A model generated the notes under the pieces. That model saw only the letters and a program-made list of their open reading frames with translations, did not search any database and was not told the origin of the DNA. A DNA stretch of 64,000 nt from JAPKYZ01 sp033763835 (GTDB lineage Bacteria > Acidobacteriota > Terriglobia > Bryobacterales > Bryobacteraceae). Positions 27,312 through 36,600 of the stretch are shown piece after piece; the stretch's first letter is position 1; every line of letters begins with the position of its first letter. The position numbers were made by a program, and so were the translations under genes. The stretch spans positions 17,366 through 81,365 of the forward strand of contig JANRJS010000002.1 in the NCBI GenBank assembly GCA_033763835.1, in the 5' to 3' direction.

Positions 27312-27338
27312 TGGACCGGCCTCGCGGCCTGTTCGATC
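27281..27338 (-). repeat. Perfect 29-base tandem direct repeat at the Asd-like/lptE junction
   Basis: Two identical, adjacent 29-base copies, 27281-27309 and 27310-27338. The unit carries the last nine codons of the Asd-like gene plus one flanking base on each side. Because 29 is not a multiple of three, the reading frame shifts by one base per copy, exactly what an ATGA overlap needs. Removing one copy would restore a direct ATGA overlap between the Asd-like gene and lptE. Confidence 0.95.
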
Positions 27339-28183
27339 GCCGAGGCCGCCGCCAGCAGCGCGTTCTCCGCCGCCAAGCGCAAGTTATCGGCGACCACCCA
27401 AAACCACGCCGCGCGGTCGCCGTCCGGCACGATGGCGTCGAGAATCATGCCGCTTTCGCCCGCGATGCCCGAGTTCATCGGCGGCGCCACTTCCGCCGAG
27501 CGCACTTCCCGAAACGGCTTCGCGAGCGCCACCGGATCGGCCTCGCCGTCGAACGACACCCACGCCGACACGACATACCCGTGAAACACCGGCGCTTGGA
27601 TCAACCGCATCGAAAGCCCGTCGAACGGTCCGTAAAGCGCGGCGAATTCCTTCCCAATGCGCGCTTCGACGTCCCGTAGCTTTACCGCCGAATCCGATCC
27701 CCAGCGTGGCAGCATGTTGAACGCCACCTGCTCGTCGAACACCGTTTGCTCCAGCGGCCGCAGATTCAACAAGGCGATGGTCTGCTGCTGCAACTCTTCG
27801 AGCCCCGCTTGCCCACGTTGGCTCACCGGCTCGAAGACGTTGACTACCGCTTGCCGTATCGGCGACACAGCCGCCACCCGGCGGAAAAACATCGCGAGCA
27901 GAATCGCCGCCGGATGCGCGATCGAGATCGTAAGCGATTCGGGCACGAGATACCGCTCCGGCTCCGCCATTGGGGCGCGCAGCACGCCGTTTGGCAGGGT
28001 CCCGGTCAGGTCGACGACAGTCGCTTCGGGATCGGGCTTCGGCTCATCCACGTCGCGCCCGGCATAGAGCACCAGCGGCGATTTGTCTACCGGCACGATC
28101 TCAACGTTCGGGCGTTCGTTAAGCAAGTCGCGCAATTCGCGGCCCAACAGCGTATCCGCGCCCGCGATGGCGACCTTAACCAA
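27308..28183 (-). CDS. Degenerate Asd/ArgC-family (aspartate-semialdehyde-dehydrogenase-like) protein
   Basis: 291 residues from a TTG start (28183) with an AGAGGGGA ribosome-binding site seven bases upstream; the longer frame starting at 28291 lies inside pssA and is unlikely. The N-terminus keeps a Rossmann beginning (VKVAIAGADTLLGRELRDLL) but not the GATGxVG form. The dimerisation-domain phrase NVFEPVSQRGQAGLEELQQQT and VAFNMLP match Asd. Where Asd has the catalytic NPNCST, this protein reads LTISIAHPAAILLA, with no cysteine, and the first domain is shortened. It is therefore unlikely to be an active dehydrogenase. Its place between pssA and lptE points to an envelope-related or structural role (inference). 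Confidence 0.8.
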   Translation of the reverse strand: MVKVAIAGADTLLGRELRDLLNERPNVEIVPVDKSPLVLYAGRDVDEPKPDPEATVVDLTGTLPNGVLRAPMAEPERYLVPESLTISIAHPAAILLAMFFRRVAAVSPIRQAVVNVFEPVSQRGQAGLEELQQQTIALLNLRPLEQTVFDEQVAFNMLPRWGSDSAVKLRDVEARIGKEFAALYGPFDGLSMRLIQAPVFHGYVVSAWVSFDGEADPVALAKPFREVRSAEVAPPMNSGIAGESGMILDAIVPDGDRAAWFWVVADNLRLAAENALLAAASAIEQAARPVQ

Positions 28184-29048
28184 CGGGATTCCCCTCTGGG
28201 TTGGCGAACTTTCCGGGACCCGGAGAAAGCCGCCGCTTGAGAACTCCCGCGATACGCACGACGAGTCCGCTGCCCGTGTAGAAGATCCCAAGCGCCAGCA
28301 GCGCGGGCCGCGAGTAGTGCCACATGACGTAGATCATCGCGCCCAACAAGATAATCGACAGCGGCGAACGAGGACGCAACAGGTTCAGGTCCTTAAAGCT
28401 CCGGTAACGCCACGTGCAGACCATCAGGAACGACAACAGCGCCATCAGCGCCAGCCACGCCACCGAGGCGATCCAATTGGACAAAGGCACCCGGCCCAGA
28501 AAATAGACGACGCTCGCCAGCATCCCCGCCGCCGCCGGAATCGGCAGTCCGGCGAAGTACTTGCGGTCCGGCCGGCCTGGATTGCGTAACACCGGATTCA
28601 CCTGCACGTTAAACCGCGCGAGGCGCATCGCGCCGCACAACAGGAAGATAAAGGCCAGGAAATACCCGACTTGATGTAACTGCTCGCGCACCAGCGGCCC
28701 GGTTTCTCCATTGACGAAGTAGACACCCCACACGAAGCCGAGGACGGCGGGCGCGAGTCCAAAGCCGATCACGTCGGCGAGAGAATCCATCTCGCGGCCA
28801 AAGTCGGACACGGTGTTCGTCAGCCTGGCGATCCGCCCGTCGAGGCCGTCGATCGCGACCCCCATCCCGATAAAGGCCGCAGCCATGTCGAAATGGTGCG
28901 CCGCCATGGGATCGCCGATCGAATGCTTGATCGCTCCCTCGACCGATTGGAAGATCGAGAGAAATCCGAGAAACACGTTCCCCGCTGTGAAAAGCGTCGG
29001 CAGCGCGTAGGCGGCACGGCGCGGCGGGCGCGGCAACGGGAGCTTCAT
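28176..29048 (-). CDS. pssA: CDP-diacylglycerol--serine O-phosphatidyltransferase
   Basis: 290 residues from the ATG that overlaps the psd stop (ATGA at 29045-29048); an upstream in-frame ATG lies within psd. Membrane enzyme that makes phosphatidylserine. The CDP-alcohol phosphotransferase motif is complete: D67-x2-D70-G71-x2-A74-R75-x8-G84-x3-D88-x3-D92 in DGLDGRIARLTNTVSDFGRE and onward. The remaining sequence holds about seven or eight hydrophobic helices and the PssA-type region GLPIPAAAGMLASVVYF. Paired with psd upstream, it forms the phosphatidylethanolamine pathway. Confidence 0.95.
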   Translation of the reverse strand: MKLPLPRPPRRAAYALPTLFTAGNVFLGFLSIFQSVEGAIKHSIGDPMAAHHFDMAAAFIGMGVAIDGLDGRIARLTNTVSDFGREMDSLADVIGFGLAPAVLGFVWGVYFVNGETGPLVREQLHQVGYFLAFIFLLCGAMRLARFNVQVNPVLRNPGRPDRKYFAGLPIPAAAGMLASVVYFLGRVPLSNWIASVAWLALMALLSFLMVCTWRYRSFKDLNLLRPRSPLSIILLGAMIYVMWHYSRPALLALGIFYTGSGLVVRIAGVLKRRLSPGPGKFANPEGNPVG

Positions 29049-29641
29049 TTGCGCCTCGCGATCACGCTCGATCCGGCCGATACGCGCTGGCCTTCTCGCA
29101 CATCGAGCGTCCATTCCGGTCCGAACACGATGTCCACGCGCGATCCGAATTGGATCAGTCCGATGCGGTCGCCCATCGCGAGCTTGTCGCCGGGCTTAAC
29201 TTTGCAGATAATCCGCCGCGCGATCAAACCCGCGATCTGGCTAAAGACCACCGTCGTGCCGCCGCCTTCGACGGTCAGCGTGTTTTGCTCGTTCTGCGTG
29301 GACGCTTCTTCCTTACTCGCGACCAGGAACTTCCCGGGCCGGTATTGCACCGACTTCACGACGCCCGCGATCGGCGTCCGGTTTACATGGACATCGAAAA
29401 CGTTGAGGAAGATCGCCAAGCGCGTCTTCCCGTCCTCGGGCCGGATCATCACGACCTTGCCATCGGCGGGCGACACCATCACCGGGCCCGTGGGGATTGT
29501 CCGGTCCGGGTCGCGAAAAAACCATAAACAGAATACCGCCAGAATGTAGAACGGCAAGCCGCAGTAAGAATGGGTAAAGTAGGCGACGGCAAGTCCGACG
29601 GCGGAAAGGGCGAGGGCGTAGTACAGCCCGGTAAGGACCAT
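29045..29641 (-). CDS. psd: Phosphatidylserine decarboxylase proenzyme (short type)
   Basis: 198 residues, the short PSD-A form. A hydrophobic N-terminus (two membrane helices, residues 1-41) precedes FFRDPDRTIP, then VSPADGKVV, FLNVFDVHVNRTPIAG and YRPGKF, all family hallmarks. The self-cleavage site is FGS (G166-S167) in GLIQFGSRVDIVF; Ser167 would become the pyruvoyl cofactor. It decarboxylates phosphatidylserine to phosphatidylethanolamine. First gene of the leftward unit psd-pssA-(Asd-like)-lptE-holA. Confidence 0.95.
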   Translation of the reverse strand: MVLTGLYYALALSAVGLAVAYFTHSYCGLPFYILAVFCLWFFRDPDRTIPTGPVMVSPADGKVVMIRPEDGKTRLAIFLNVFDVHVNRTPIAGVVKSVQYRPGKFLVASKEEASTQNEQNTLTVEGGGTTVVFSQIAGLIARRIICKVKPGDKLAMGDRIGLIQFGSRVDIVFGPEWTLDVREGQRVSAGSSVIARRK

Positions 29642-29669
29642 CTTCTGGTTAGTGTCGCATGCTGTTACG

Positions 29670-31985
29670 CTAGCCCAATAGCCGCGCCGCGACTTCTTTC
29701 CCCCGCTCGCCGACTTCCCCTACCGGACCCACACACGACGGACAGCCTCCCTCGCAAGGGCATTGCGCGATCAGGTCACGCGCCATCGCCATCAGCCGTT
29801 CCACGCGCCGGAACAGCGGCTGCGATTGCCCGATCCCGCCCGGGTAGGCGTCGTACAAGAACAAGTCCGGCTCGAACTTCGGTTGCGCTTCCGAGGCGTC
29901 TTCGGAAACGGCGACGCCTAAATCGCGCGGGTCGCACATCAACAGCAGCGCCGCCACCGTCCGTAACACGTTGCCCAGCCCCGTTAAACCGTTCTGACGT
30001 TCCGATGGCGTCAGATCGGCGAACTTCGCCAGGTACTGTTCTCCGAAATGCAGCCAAAACGCGGTCGTGTGCATCTCCTGCTCCGGCATGGAGAGCTTCC
30101 CCGCCCCGATGTTCTCGAGCGTGTAGAACTTGATCTTCTTGAACCCCACCACTTGCCGGTTCACGCGCACATCGCCGTGCACCGCGCGCAGCCCCGGCGC
30201 GAGCCCCGTGTCGCCGTACTCGACCAGCGCTTTCACCTGCGCGTACTCGATGGCGTCGGTGAAGTAGTCGCACTCCACGCGCCGCACGAACGCTTTTCGC
30301 TGCTCGTAATCGAGTTTCTCGACCTGATACTGCCGCGCTTCGTGCAAATAGATCGCTTTCTCGTGCAACTCCGTGAGCGCCGCCGGAAACGCCACTTCGG
30401 CGATGACCTGTTCGCCATGCGTCGTATCGATCACGATGAAGTTGTCGCTCGAGACCGCGCGTAAACTCACCGCGTCGGCGGGATAGGTGTCCGACACCCA
30501 GTGCCAAGCGTCGCGCGAATGGTGCAGGAATCCGGCGTCCTTCAAGAACGCGCACAACTCGCCCGTCTCATGCGGCCCGAACTTCTCCCCATCGCGGACC
30601 GGCAGTTCGAACGCCGCGCACTTCAGGTGATTCAGCAGAATCTCGGCATTGTCCGGATTGACGTGCGCCTCTTCCGGCGGACGGCCGAAGAAATACTCGG
30701 GATGCTCGACGATGTACTGATCGAGCGGCGCGGACGACGCGACCATCACGGCCAGCGACGTGCGCTCCCGCCGCCCGGCACGCCCGGCGCGCTGCCACGT
30801 CGAAGCGATCGTCCCCGGGTAACCCGCCATTACCACCGCGTCGAGCGATCCGATATCGATCCCCAACTCCAGCGCGTTCGTCGCTACCACACCTCGAATC
30901 GCGCCTTCGCGCAACTCACGCTCGATCTCGCGGCGCTCTTTCGGCAAATAGCCGCCCCGGTAGCCGCGAATGGTCTCCTTCGGGTACGGACCTCGCTCGC
31001 AAGCTTCCTTCAAGTATTTAACGAGGATCTCAGTCGCAAGCCGATTATTCGCAAAGACTAACGTCTGCGCACCACGATCGATCGATTCCACGGCCAACCG
31101 GCGGGTTTCGTGCAAATAGCTTCGCCGGATGCCCAATTGCGCGTTCACTACCGGCGGGTTGTAGAACACGAAATACTTCTCCGCGCGCGGAGCGCCATTG
31201 CGATCCACCAACTCGAACGGCGACTCGCAAATCCGTTCTGCAAGTTCCTTCGGATTGGCGATGGTCGCAGAGGAACAGATGAATTGCGGCGAGCTTCCGT
31301 AGAATGCGGCAATCCGCTTCAGCCGCCGCAGCACGTTCGCCAGATGGCTGCCGTAGACGCCCCGGTAGTAGTGCAGCTCGTCGATAACAAAATAGCGCAG
31401 ATTTTCAAACAGCTTGGCCCACTTGGTGTGGTGCGGCAGAATCCCGGTGTGCAGCATGTCGGGATTGGTCAGAACGACTTGCGCCCGTTCGCGAATCGCC
31501 CGCCGCGCGTCCTGCGGCGTGTCGCCATCGTAGGTGAACGCCCGAATGTCCGCCCCGAGTGCGTTCACCGCGCCGTTAAACTCGTGCATCTGGTCTTCGG
31601 CGAGCGCCTTGGTCGGGAACAGATACGCCGCCCGCGCTCCCGGGTCGGCCAGCAGGCGATTCAGCACCGGCAGGTTGTAGCAGAGTGTCTTACCCGACGC
31701 GGTGGGCGTGACGACGACGACGTTGCGGCCTTGCTGGACATGCTCGAACGCCTCGGCCTGATGCGTGTAGAGCGCTTCCACTCCCCGTTTCGCAAGCGCC
31801 GCCCGCAGGCGCGAATCGACGTTCTCCGGCATCGTTACTGTCTCCGCCGCCGCCGCCGGTTGGTGGTGAATGTGCCTTACGGGCGACTCCGGCCTCGCCC
31901 TCAATTCTTCGAATCGCTGCAGCGCGCCTTCGACCGTTTCGCGCCTTTCCACTAATCCGGATTCAAAGAGCGTCGGTGCCGTCAT
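29670..31985 (-). CDS. MrfA/YprA-like DEAD/H-box helicase with C-terminal DUF1998 zinc site
   Basis: 771 residues. Helicase motifs: Q-like LYTHQAEAF, Walker A TPTASGKT at 93-100, Walker B variant DELH at 202-205, CSSATIANP (motif III) and GRAGRR in motif VI (AGYPGTIASTWQRAGRAGRRE). The C-terminal domain ends with a four-cysteine cluster (C742, C744, C748, C751 in CPCEGGCPSC), the DUF1998/MZB zinc site. In Bacillus, MrfA acts with the exonuclease MrfB to remove mitomycin adducts, moving 3' to 5'. No MrfB-like gene is adjacent here. It is a separate transcription unit, 28 bases upstream of psd on the same strand. Confidence 0.92.
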   Translation of the reverse strand: MTAPTLFESGLVERRETVEGALQRFEELRARPESPVRHIHHQPAAAAETVTMPENVDSRLRAALAKRGVEALYTHQAEAFEHVQQGRNVVVVTPTASGKTLCYNLPVLNRLLADPGARAAYLFPTKALAEDQMHEFNGAVNALGADIRAFTYDGDTPQDARRAIRERAQVVLTNPDMLHTGILPHHTKWAKLFENLRYFVIDELHYYRGVYGSHLANVLRRLKRIAAFYGSSPQFICSSATIANPKELAERICESPFELVDRNGAPRAEKYFVFYNPPVVNAQLGIRRSYLHETRRLAVESIDRGAQTLVFANNRLATEILVKYLKEACERGPYPKETIRGYRGGYLPKERREIERELREGAIRGVVATNALELGIDIGSLDAVVMAGYPGTIASTWQRAGRAGRRERTSLAVMVASSAPLDQYIVEHPEYFFGRPPEEAHVNPDNAEILLNHLKCAAFELPVRDGEKFGPHETGELCAFLKDAGFLHHSRDAWHWVSDTYPADAVSLRAVSSDNFIVIDTTHGEQVIAEVAFPAALTELHEKAIYLHEARQYQVEKLDYEQRKAFVRRVECDYFTDAIEYAQVKALVEYGDTGLAPGLRAVHGDVRVNRQVVGFKKIKFYTLENIGAGKLSMPEQEMHTTAFWLHFGEQYLAKFADLTPSERQNGLTGLGNVLRTVAALLLMCDPRDLGVAVSEDASEAQPKFEPDLFLYDAYPGGIGQSQPLFRRVERLMAMARDLIAQCPCEGGCPSCVGPVGEVGERGKEVAARLLG

Positions 31986-32098
31986 TTCGCCTTTTCTTTG
32001 CTATTTGAGCTTAGCGGGTAAGGGCCCTCAGCGCAACTTGACCTTTTACCCGGGAAGACGGCGATTCCCGTACGCATACGACATGCTACATTGCCCCC

Positions 32099-32527
32099 AT
32101 GCCTAGTTTGAGGGTCTTGCTTCCAACAATCCTTGTGTTTGTAGTCGTCTCCCAAGAAGGGCACGGACAAAGCGCCGTTCCACCCGCTCCGGCATCCCGA
32201 AAAGAGCCTGGAACGGATTGGGCCGCACTAGTAGGTCGATGGAAGGTCTCGCTCCGTTCGTCGTCCGGCGAGATCATGGGAACCACGGAATTCGTGGTCA
32301 GTGAAGCGAATGGAGAAACGATCAAAGGCACGTTTTATGGCTCGCCGCTTCGTCAGGTTCACCTTTCGAAGGTAAACGGAGTACTTCACTTCGCTTACGT
32401 CACGTCGGACACGAACAGTGTGTACCACGGTACCGGTCGATTCATCTCCGGCCGTCTCGAGGGATCGACGCACGCGTTGGACCGCGGGTTCCTCTCGGTA
32501 TGGACGGCGGAACCCCTTCGTCCTTAA
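32099..32527 (+). CDS. Hypothetical small exported protein
   Basis: 142 residues with a signal peptide (MPSLRVLLPTILVFVVVSQEGHGQ). The mature part is beta-rich, with a lipocalin-like rhythm: DWAALVGRWKVSLRSSSG, then TTEFVVSEANGETIKGTFYG, then LSKVNGVLHFAYV and GTGRFISGRLEGSTHAL. This resembles small periplasmic or secreted lipid-binding-type barrels, but the match is only in style. No partner genes are evident; it stands alone between the helicase and a PilZ gene. Confidence 0.65.
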   Translation: MPSLRVLLPTILVFVVVSQEGHGQSAVPPAPASRKEPGTDWAALVGRWKVSLRSSSGEIMGTTEFVVSEANGETIKGTFYGSPLRQVHLSKVNGVLHFAYVTSDTNSVYHGTGRFISGRLEGSTHALDRGFLSVWTAEPLRP

Positions 32528-32594
32528 GTCGGACCCTATTCGACCATAGTACTTTTGGGTTTACCCTAAACGGCGAATAACCGAAAAGCCCTCG

Positions 32595-32897
32595 CTATTT
32601 CGTCCGTACGAATTCGTATCGCTCAAGGGTCGCCGCAATGTGATGGCCTTCCGACCGTCGGATCACCTTACCCCGGCACAAGAGTTGCACCGGGCTCCGC
32701 TCGCCCTCGCGCGAGGGTAACGTGATGCGATATTCGATCGCGTCACCCACAGCGTAGTCGTCGCCGCAATGGAACAAGACGCCGCCGGAGCTAAGATTCT
32801 CCGTCTCGCAAGTCTTTGCGCCGGCGTAGTTTGCGCCATTGACGAGCTCCAGGGGCAGCCGGAGCTCGAACCGTTTGTATTTGCGTTGATCGGTCAC
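32595..32897 (-). CDS. PilZ-domain protein (possible c-di-GMP receptor)
   Basis: 100 residues, a stand-alone PilZ domain. The first motif RKYKRFELRLPLEL supplies the RxxxR arginines (R5..R9) and the second, NLSSGGVLF, the D/NxSxxG motif, which together bind cyclic di-GMP in active members. The remainder shows six-stranded barrel alternation (IEYRITLP, VQLLCRGKVIRR, AATLERYEF). It would relay c-di-GMP levels to motility, adhesion or polysaccharide output; the target is unknown. It is convergent with the hypothetical protein upstream. Confidence 0.88.
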   Translation of the reverse strand: MTDQRKYKRFELRLPLELVNGANYAGAKTCETENLSSGGVLFHCGDDYAVGDAIEYRITLPSREGERSPVQLLCRGKVIRRSEGHHIAATLERYEFVRTK

Positions 32898-33047
32898 GGA
32901 CTTTTCTACTGTAAGGAACTGTCATGCTCGAATTCAAGACGGAGCGGTCACAATTCCGGCACTTCGTTACTAGTACCACCTCACGGCTTTTGAGCCGTCC
33001 GGTAATAATGAATACGTTGCGCGACGCGCGTCTTACGGGAAAAGTGA

Positions 33048-33302
33048 ATGCGTAAAGTCTTTCGTATCACGCTCGGCGTGGTTTTGGTCCTGATCGGACT
33101 GATCGGGGGGCTGATTCCCATTTTTCAAGGCTGGATGTTCGGTATCCCCGGCCTGATCATCCTCTCCGAATACTTTCCGCCCGTCAAGCGGCTCGTCGAT
33201 TGGGGCCAAGCGAAATGGGACGCGCAGAAGGCGAGAATGACGGGCAAGCCTACGGCTTCCAGAACGCCGCCGCCACCGCCCCCATCAGAAGGGCGAAGCT
33301 GA
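33048..33302 (+). CDS. PGPGW-family small membrane protein
   Basis: 84 residues. Two hydrophobic stretches (about residues 5-25 and 28-42), including the phrase IPIFQGWMFGIPGLIILSEYFPPVKR that fits the small PGPGW transmembrane family. The tail is Lys/Arg- then Pro-rich (TPPPPPPSEGRS). The last 53 bases overlap the convergent DUF486 gene, so part of the proline tail is read on both strands. Function unknown. Confidence 0.7.
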   Translation: MRKVFRITLGVVLVLIGLIGGLIPIFQGWMFGIPGLIILSEYFPPVKRLVDWGQAKWDAQKARMTGKPTASRTPPPPPPSEGRS

Positions 33303-33579
33303 CCAAATAGTTCCATCGAATCGATTCGCCCAAATACCACCAAGCGAACCCTGTGAACACGACGAGCGTGATCGCCTCCTGGACGATCTTCAACTGGAAC
33401 GCCGAGAACGCCCCGTAGCCGTAACGGTTGGCGGGTACCTGCAAACAGTATTCGGGCAGCGCGATGAGCCAACTGACCAGAATCGCGAGCCATAACGCCT
33501 GTTCGCGATGCCGCAAGTGGCCGTACCAGGCTGCGGTCATGAAGACATTGGAAACGAACAGCAAAGCGACGGTGAGCAT
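33250..33579 (-). CDS. DUF486 / DMT-family small membrane protein
   Basis: 109 residues with four predicted membrane helices and the recognisable DUF486 sequence: VFMTAAWYGHLRHR, ILVSWLIALPEYCLQVPANR, FQLKIVQEAITLVVF and FAWWYLGE. Members resemble half-size drug/metabolite transporters and may dimerise. Its 3' end overlaps the convergent PGPGW gene by 53 bases. Substrate not known. Confidence 0.88.
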   Translation of the reverse strand: MLTVALLFVSNVFMTAAWYGHLRHREQALWLAILVSWLIALPEYCLQVPANRYGYGAFSAFQLKIVQEAITLVVFTGFAWWYLGESIRWNYLVSFALLMGAVAAAFWKP

Positions 33580-33605
33580 CGCTTCAGTGTGATATAGCTC
33601 TTCCC

Positions 33606-36600
33606 ATGCTGCGTACCGTCCCGCTCGCTCTGCTTTCCGCCGCCGCCACGTTCGCGCAAACCGCCTCGCTGACCGGCCGTGTGACCGATCCGTCGGGAGC
33701 CGTCGTTCCGGACGCCCGTGTCCAGGCGCGGGCGGTCGAGAGCGGCTTGATTTCGAACGCCGTCACGAGTTCCGAAGGCTACTACTCTCTGCCCGCATTG
33801 CAGCCCGGCAAGTATGAAGTCGAAATTTCGAAATCGGGCTTCGTACCCTTGCGGCAAACGGGACTGGAACTTGCCGTTCAGCAGGTGGCGCGGCTTGACG
33901 TGACCCTGAAAGTCGGTGCGGTGGCCGAAACGGTCGAGATCACGGGTCAGGCGCCGCTGCTGGAAAGCGAAACGGCGACGGTGGGCCAGGTGATCAATAA
34001 CCGGCAAGTTTCGGAATTGCCGCTGCTCGGGCGCAACACCTACGCGCTCGCCATGCTGGTTCCGGGTGTGCGCCCTTCGGCGGGCGTCAACAATCTGGTC
34101 ATCGATCAGATCTCGACCGTCTCTTACTCGATCAACGGGCAGCGCCCCAACTCGAACGAGTTTCTGCTGGACGGCGCGCCGAACACCTCGCCCGCGCAAA
34201 ACCAGCCCGTCGTGAACGCCAACCCCGACATGGTGCAGGAATTCAAGGTCGAAACCAATAACTTCTCCGCCGAGTACGGCCGGGCGGCGGGAGGTGTGTT
34301 CAACGTCGTCACCCGCAGCGGGACCAACACCGTGCACTATTCGGCCTACGAATTTTTCCGTAACGACAAGTTGAACGCGAACGATTTCTTCGCGAACGCC
34401 GGGGGCCAGAAGCGGCCGCCGTTCAAGTTCAACCAGTTCGGGGGAACGCTCGGCGGACCGGTGGTGTTGCCCAAAATCTACAACGGCAAGAACCGGACTT
34501 TCTTTTTCGTCAACACCGAGATCGTGCGCTTCATTCAAGGCATCACGTTCACCGGCACGATTCCCCGCCCCGAGCAGTTGGCGGGCGACTTTTCGAACGC
34601 GCGCAACGCGGCCGGCAACATCGTTACGATCTACGATCCCGCGACGACGGCCGCTAATCCGTCAGGCGGCTTTCTTCGCACACCGTTCGCGGGCAATCGC
34701 ATTCCATCGAATCGGATCGATCCCGTCGCGCGCAACGTCGCGCGCTACTTCCCCGCCCCCACCACCGAAGGCGTCGGCTTCACCAACGCCAACAATTTCA
34801 CCCGCACCGACGGGAATCGCGTCCCAAAAAACTCCTGGAGCGCGCGGCTCGATCACGCGTTCTCGGATAAGAACCGTATGTTCGGGCGTTACTCCTGGGA
34901 CGACACGCCGTTCAATCGCGCGCCCGTATACGGCAACGAGGGAGACGCGCGGCTCGTCTCGCCCACCGCCGGGCCGCAAGTGTTCACACGCTGGAACTCC
35001 GTGATTGAGGACAGCCACGTGATTTCTCCGTCGATGGTCGCCACAGTGCGCTACTCCATCACGCGTCTGATTAACAACCGCCGGCCATATTCGGACGGGT
35101 TCGACATTACGCAAATCGGGCTACCCGCCTCGATGAAAGAAGGCGTGGGTGACCCGCAGTGCTTCCCCGCGATCACCATGACCGGCTTCAACATCACCGG
35201 CTCGATTCCGAACATCGTCGTCGGCGGCGTGCTGGGCGCCTGCGACCTGATCCGCTTGGGCAGCACGAATCACGCCGCGCAGGCGACGTCCACCAAGAAC
35301 TTCTCAAAGCACACGCTGAAGTTCGGCGGCGAGTTCCGCGTGATCCAATTCAATAATCAGCAGACCGGAGACACGGCCACCAATTTCGGATTCACACCCG
35401 CCTGGACGCAGGGGCCGAACCCCACAACCTCCAGCGCCACCGCCGGACTTTCGCAGGCGTCGTTCCTTCTCGGCATCGGTTCGGGCGGTGTCGCTCCCGC
35501 GCCGCCGATGGCCCAGACCACGAGGTACTACGGATTCTTCATCCAGGATTCCTGGAAAGCCACTTCACGCCTGACAATTAATCTTGGCCTGCGTTACGAC
35601 TACGAGGCGCCGCGCACGGACCGTTTCGATCAACTCGCCAACTTCGATTTCGGCGCCCGCTCCCCCCTGGCCTCTTCGACCGGACTCGATTTGCGAGGCG
35701 GCCTCACCTATGTCGGCGTCGCCGGCATGCCGCGCATTAACGCTACGCCGGACCGCAACAACTTCGCGCCGCGCCTCGGTATCGCCTATCGCTGGCGCGA
35801 CAAGACCGTGATTCGCACCGGCGCGGGTATCTTCTATGCGCCGTCTACCGGAGTGGGCTCGGGATTCGGATCGTTCGGATTAAGCGGCTTCCAGGCGTCT
35901 ACTTCGGCGGTGACAAGTCTCGACGGCGTCACTCCGGTGTTCAGCTGGTCGAACCCGTACCCGAGCGGCTTCAACCGGCCCTCCGGGTCCAGCCTAGGTT
36001 TAGCGACTCTACTGGGCCAAGGCATCCAGTTTTGGGATCGCGGCAACGTAACGCCTTATAGCGCGCAGTGGAACTTCCAAATCCAGCGCGAGTTGCCGAA
36101 GAACGTTCTGTTCGAGATCGGCTACGCGGGATCGCGAGGCTTGAAGCTACCCGAGAACCGCCAGTGGAACCAACTGACGCCGGAGCAGATGCAATTGGGC
36201 GACGCCTTGCGGCAACAGGTGCCGAATCCGTTCTTCGGCCAGATTACAGTGGGCACGCTGGCCGCGCGAACGGTAGCACGCGCCCAGTTGCTTCGCCCGT
36301 ATCCGCATTTCGACGGCGTGGCGGCGGTCAACTCCGCTTGGGCTTCGTCGATTTTCCATGCGCTCGAAATGAAAGCCGAGAAAAGGTATGCGTCGGGGCT
36401 GAGCATCCTGGTGTCCTACACGTTCGCGAAAATGATGGACTACGGGATCGGCGTGTTCGCGGGCGAGGCGCTAGGCGGCTCGGGCGGCGTGCAGAACAAT
36501 TACGATCTGCGGAGCGAATGGGGAACCTCGACGCTCGACCAAACGCACCGCTACATCATGAACGCGGTGTATGAACTACCGTTCCTGAAAGACCAGCGCG

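Noticed and set aside
29776..30555. Minus-strand frame within the helicase gene
   Set aside because: Alternative frame of the MrfA-like gene with Arg/Gly-rich nonsense sequence.
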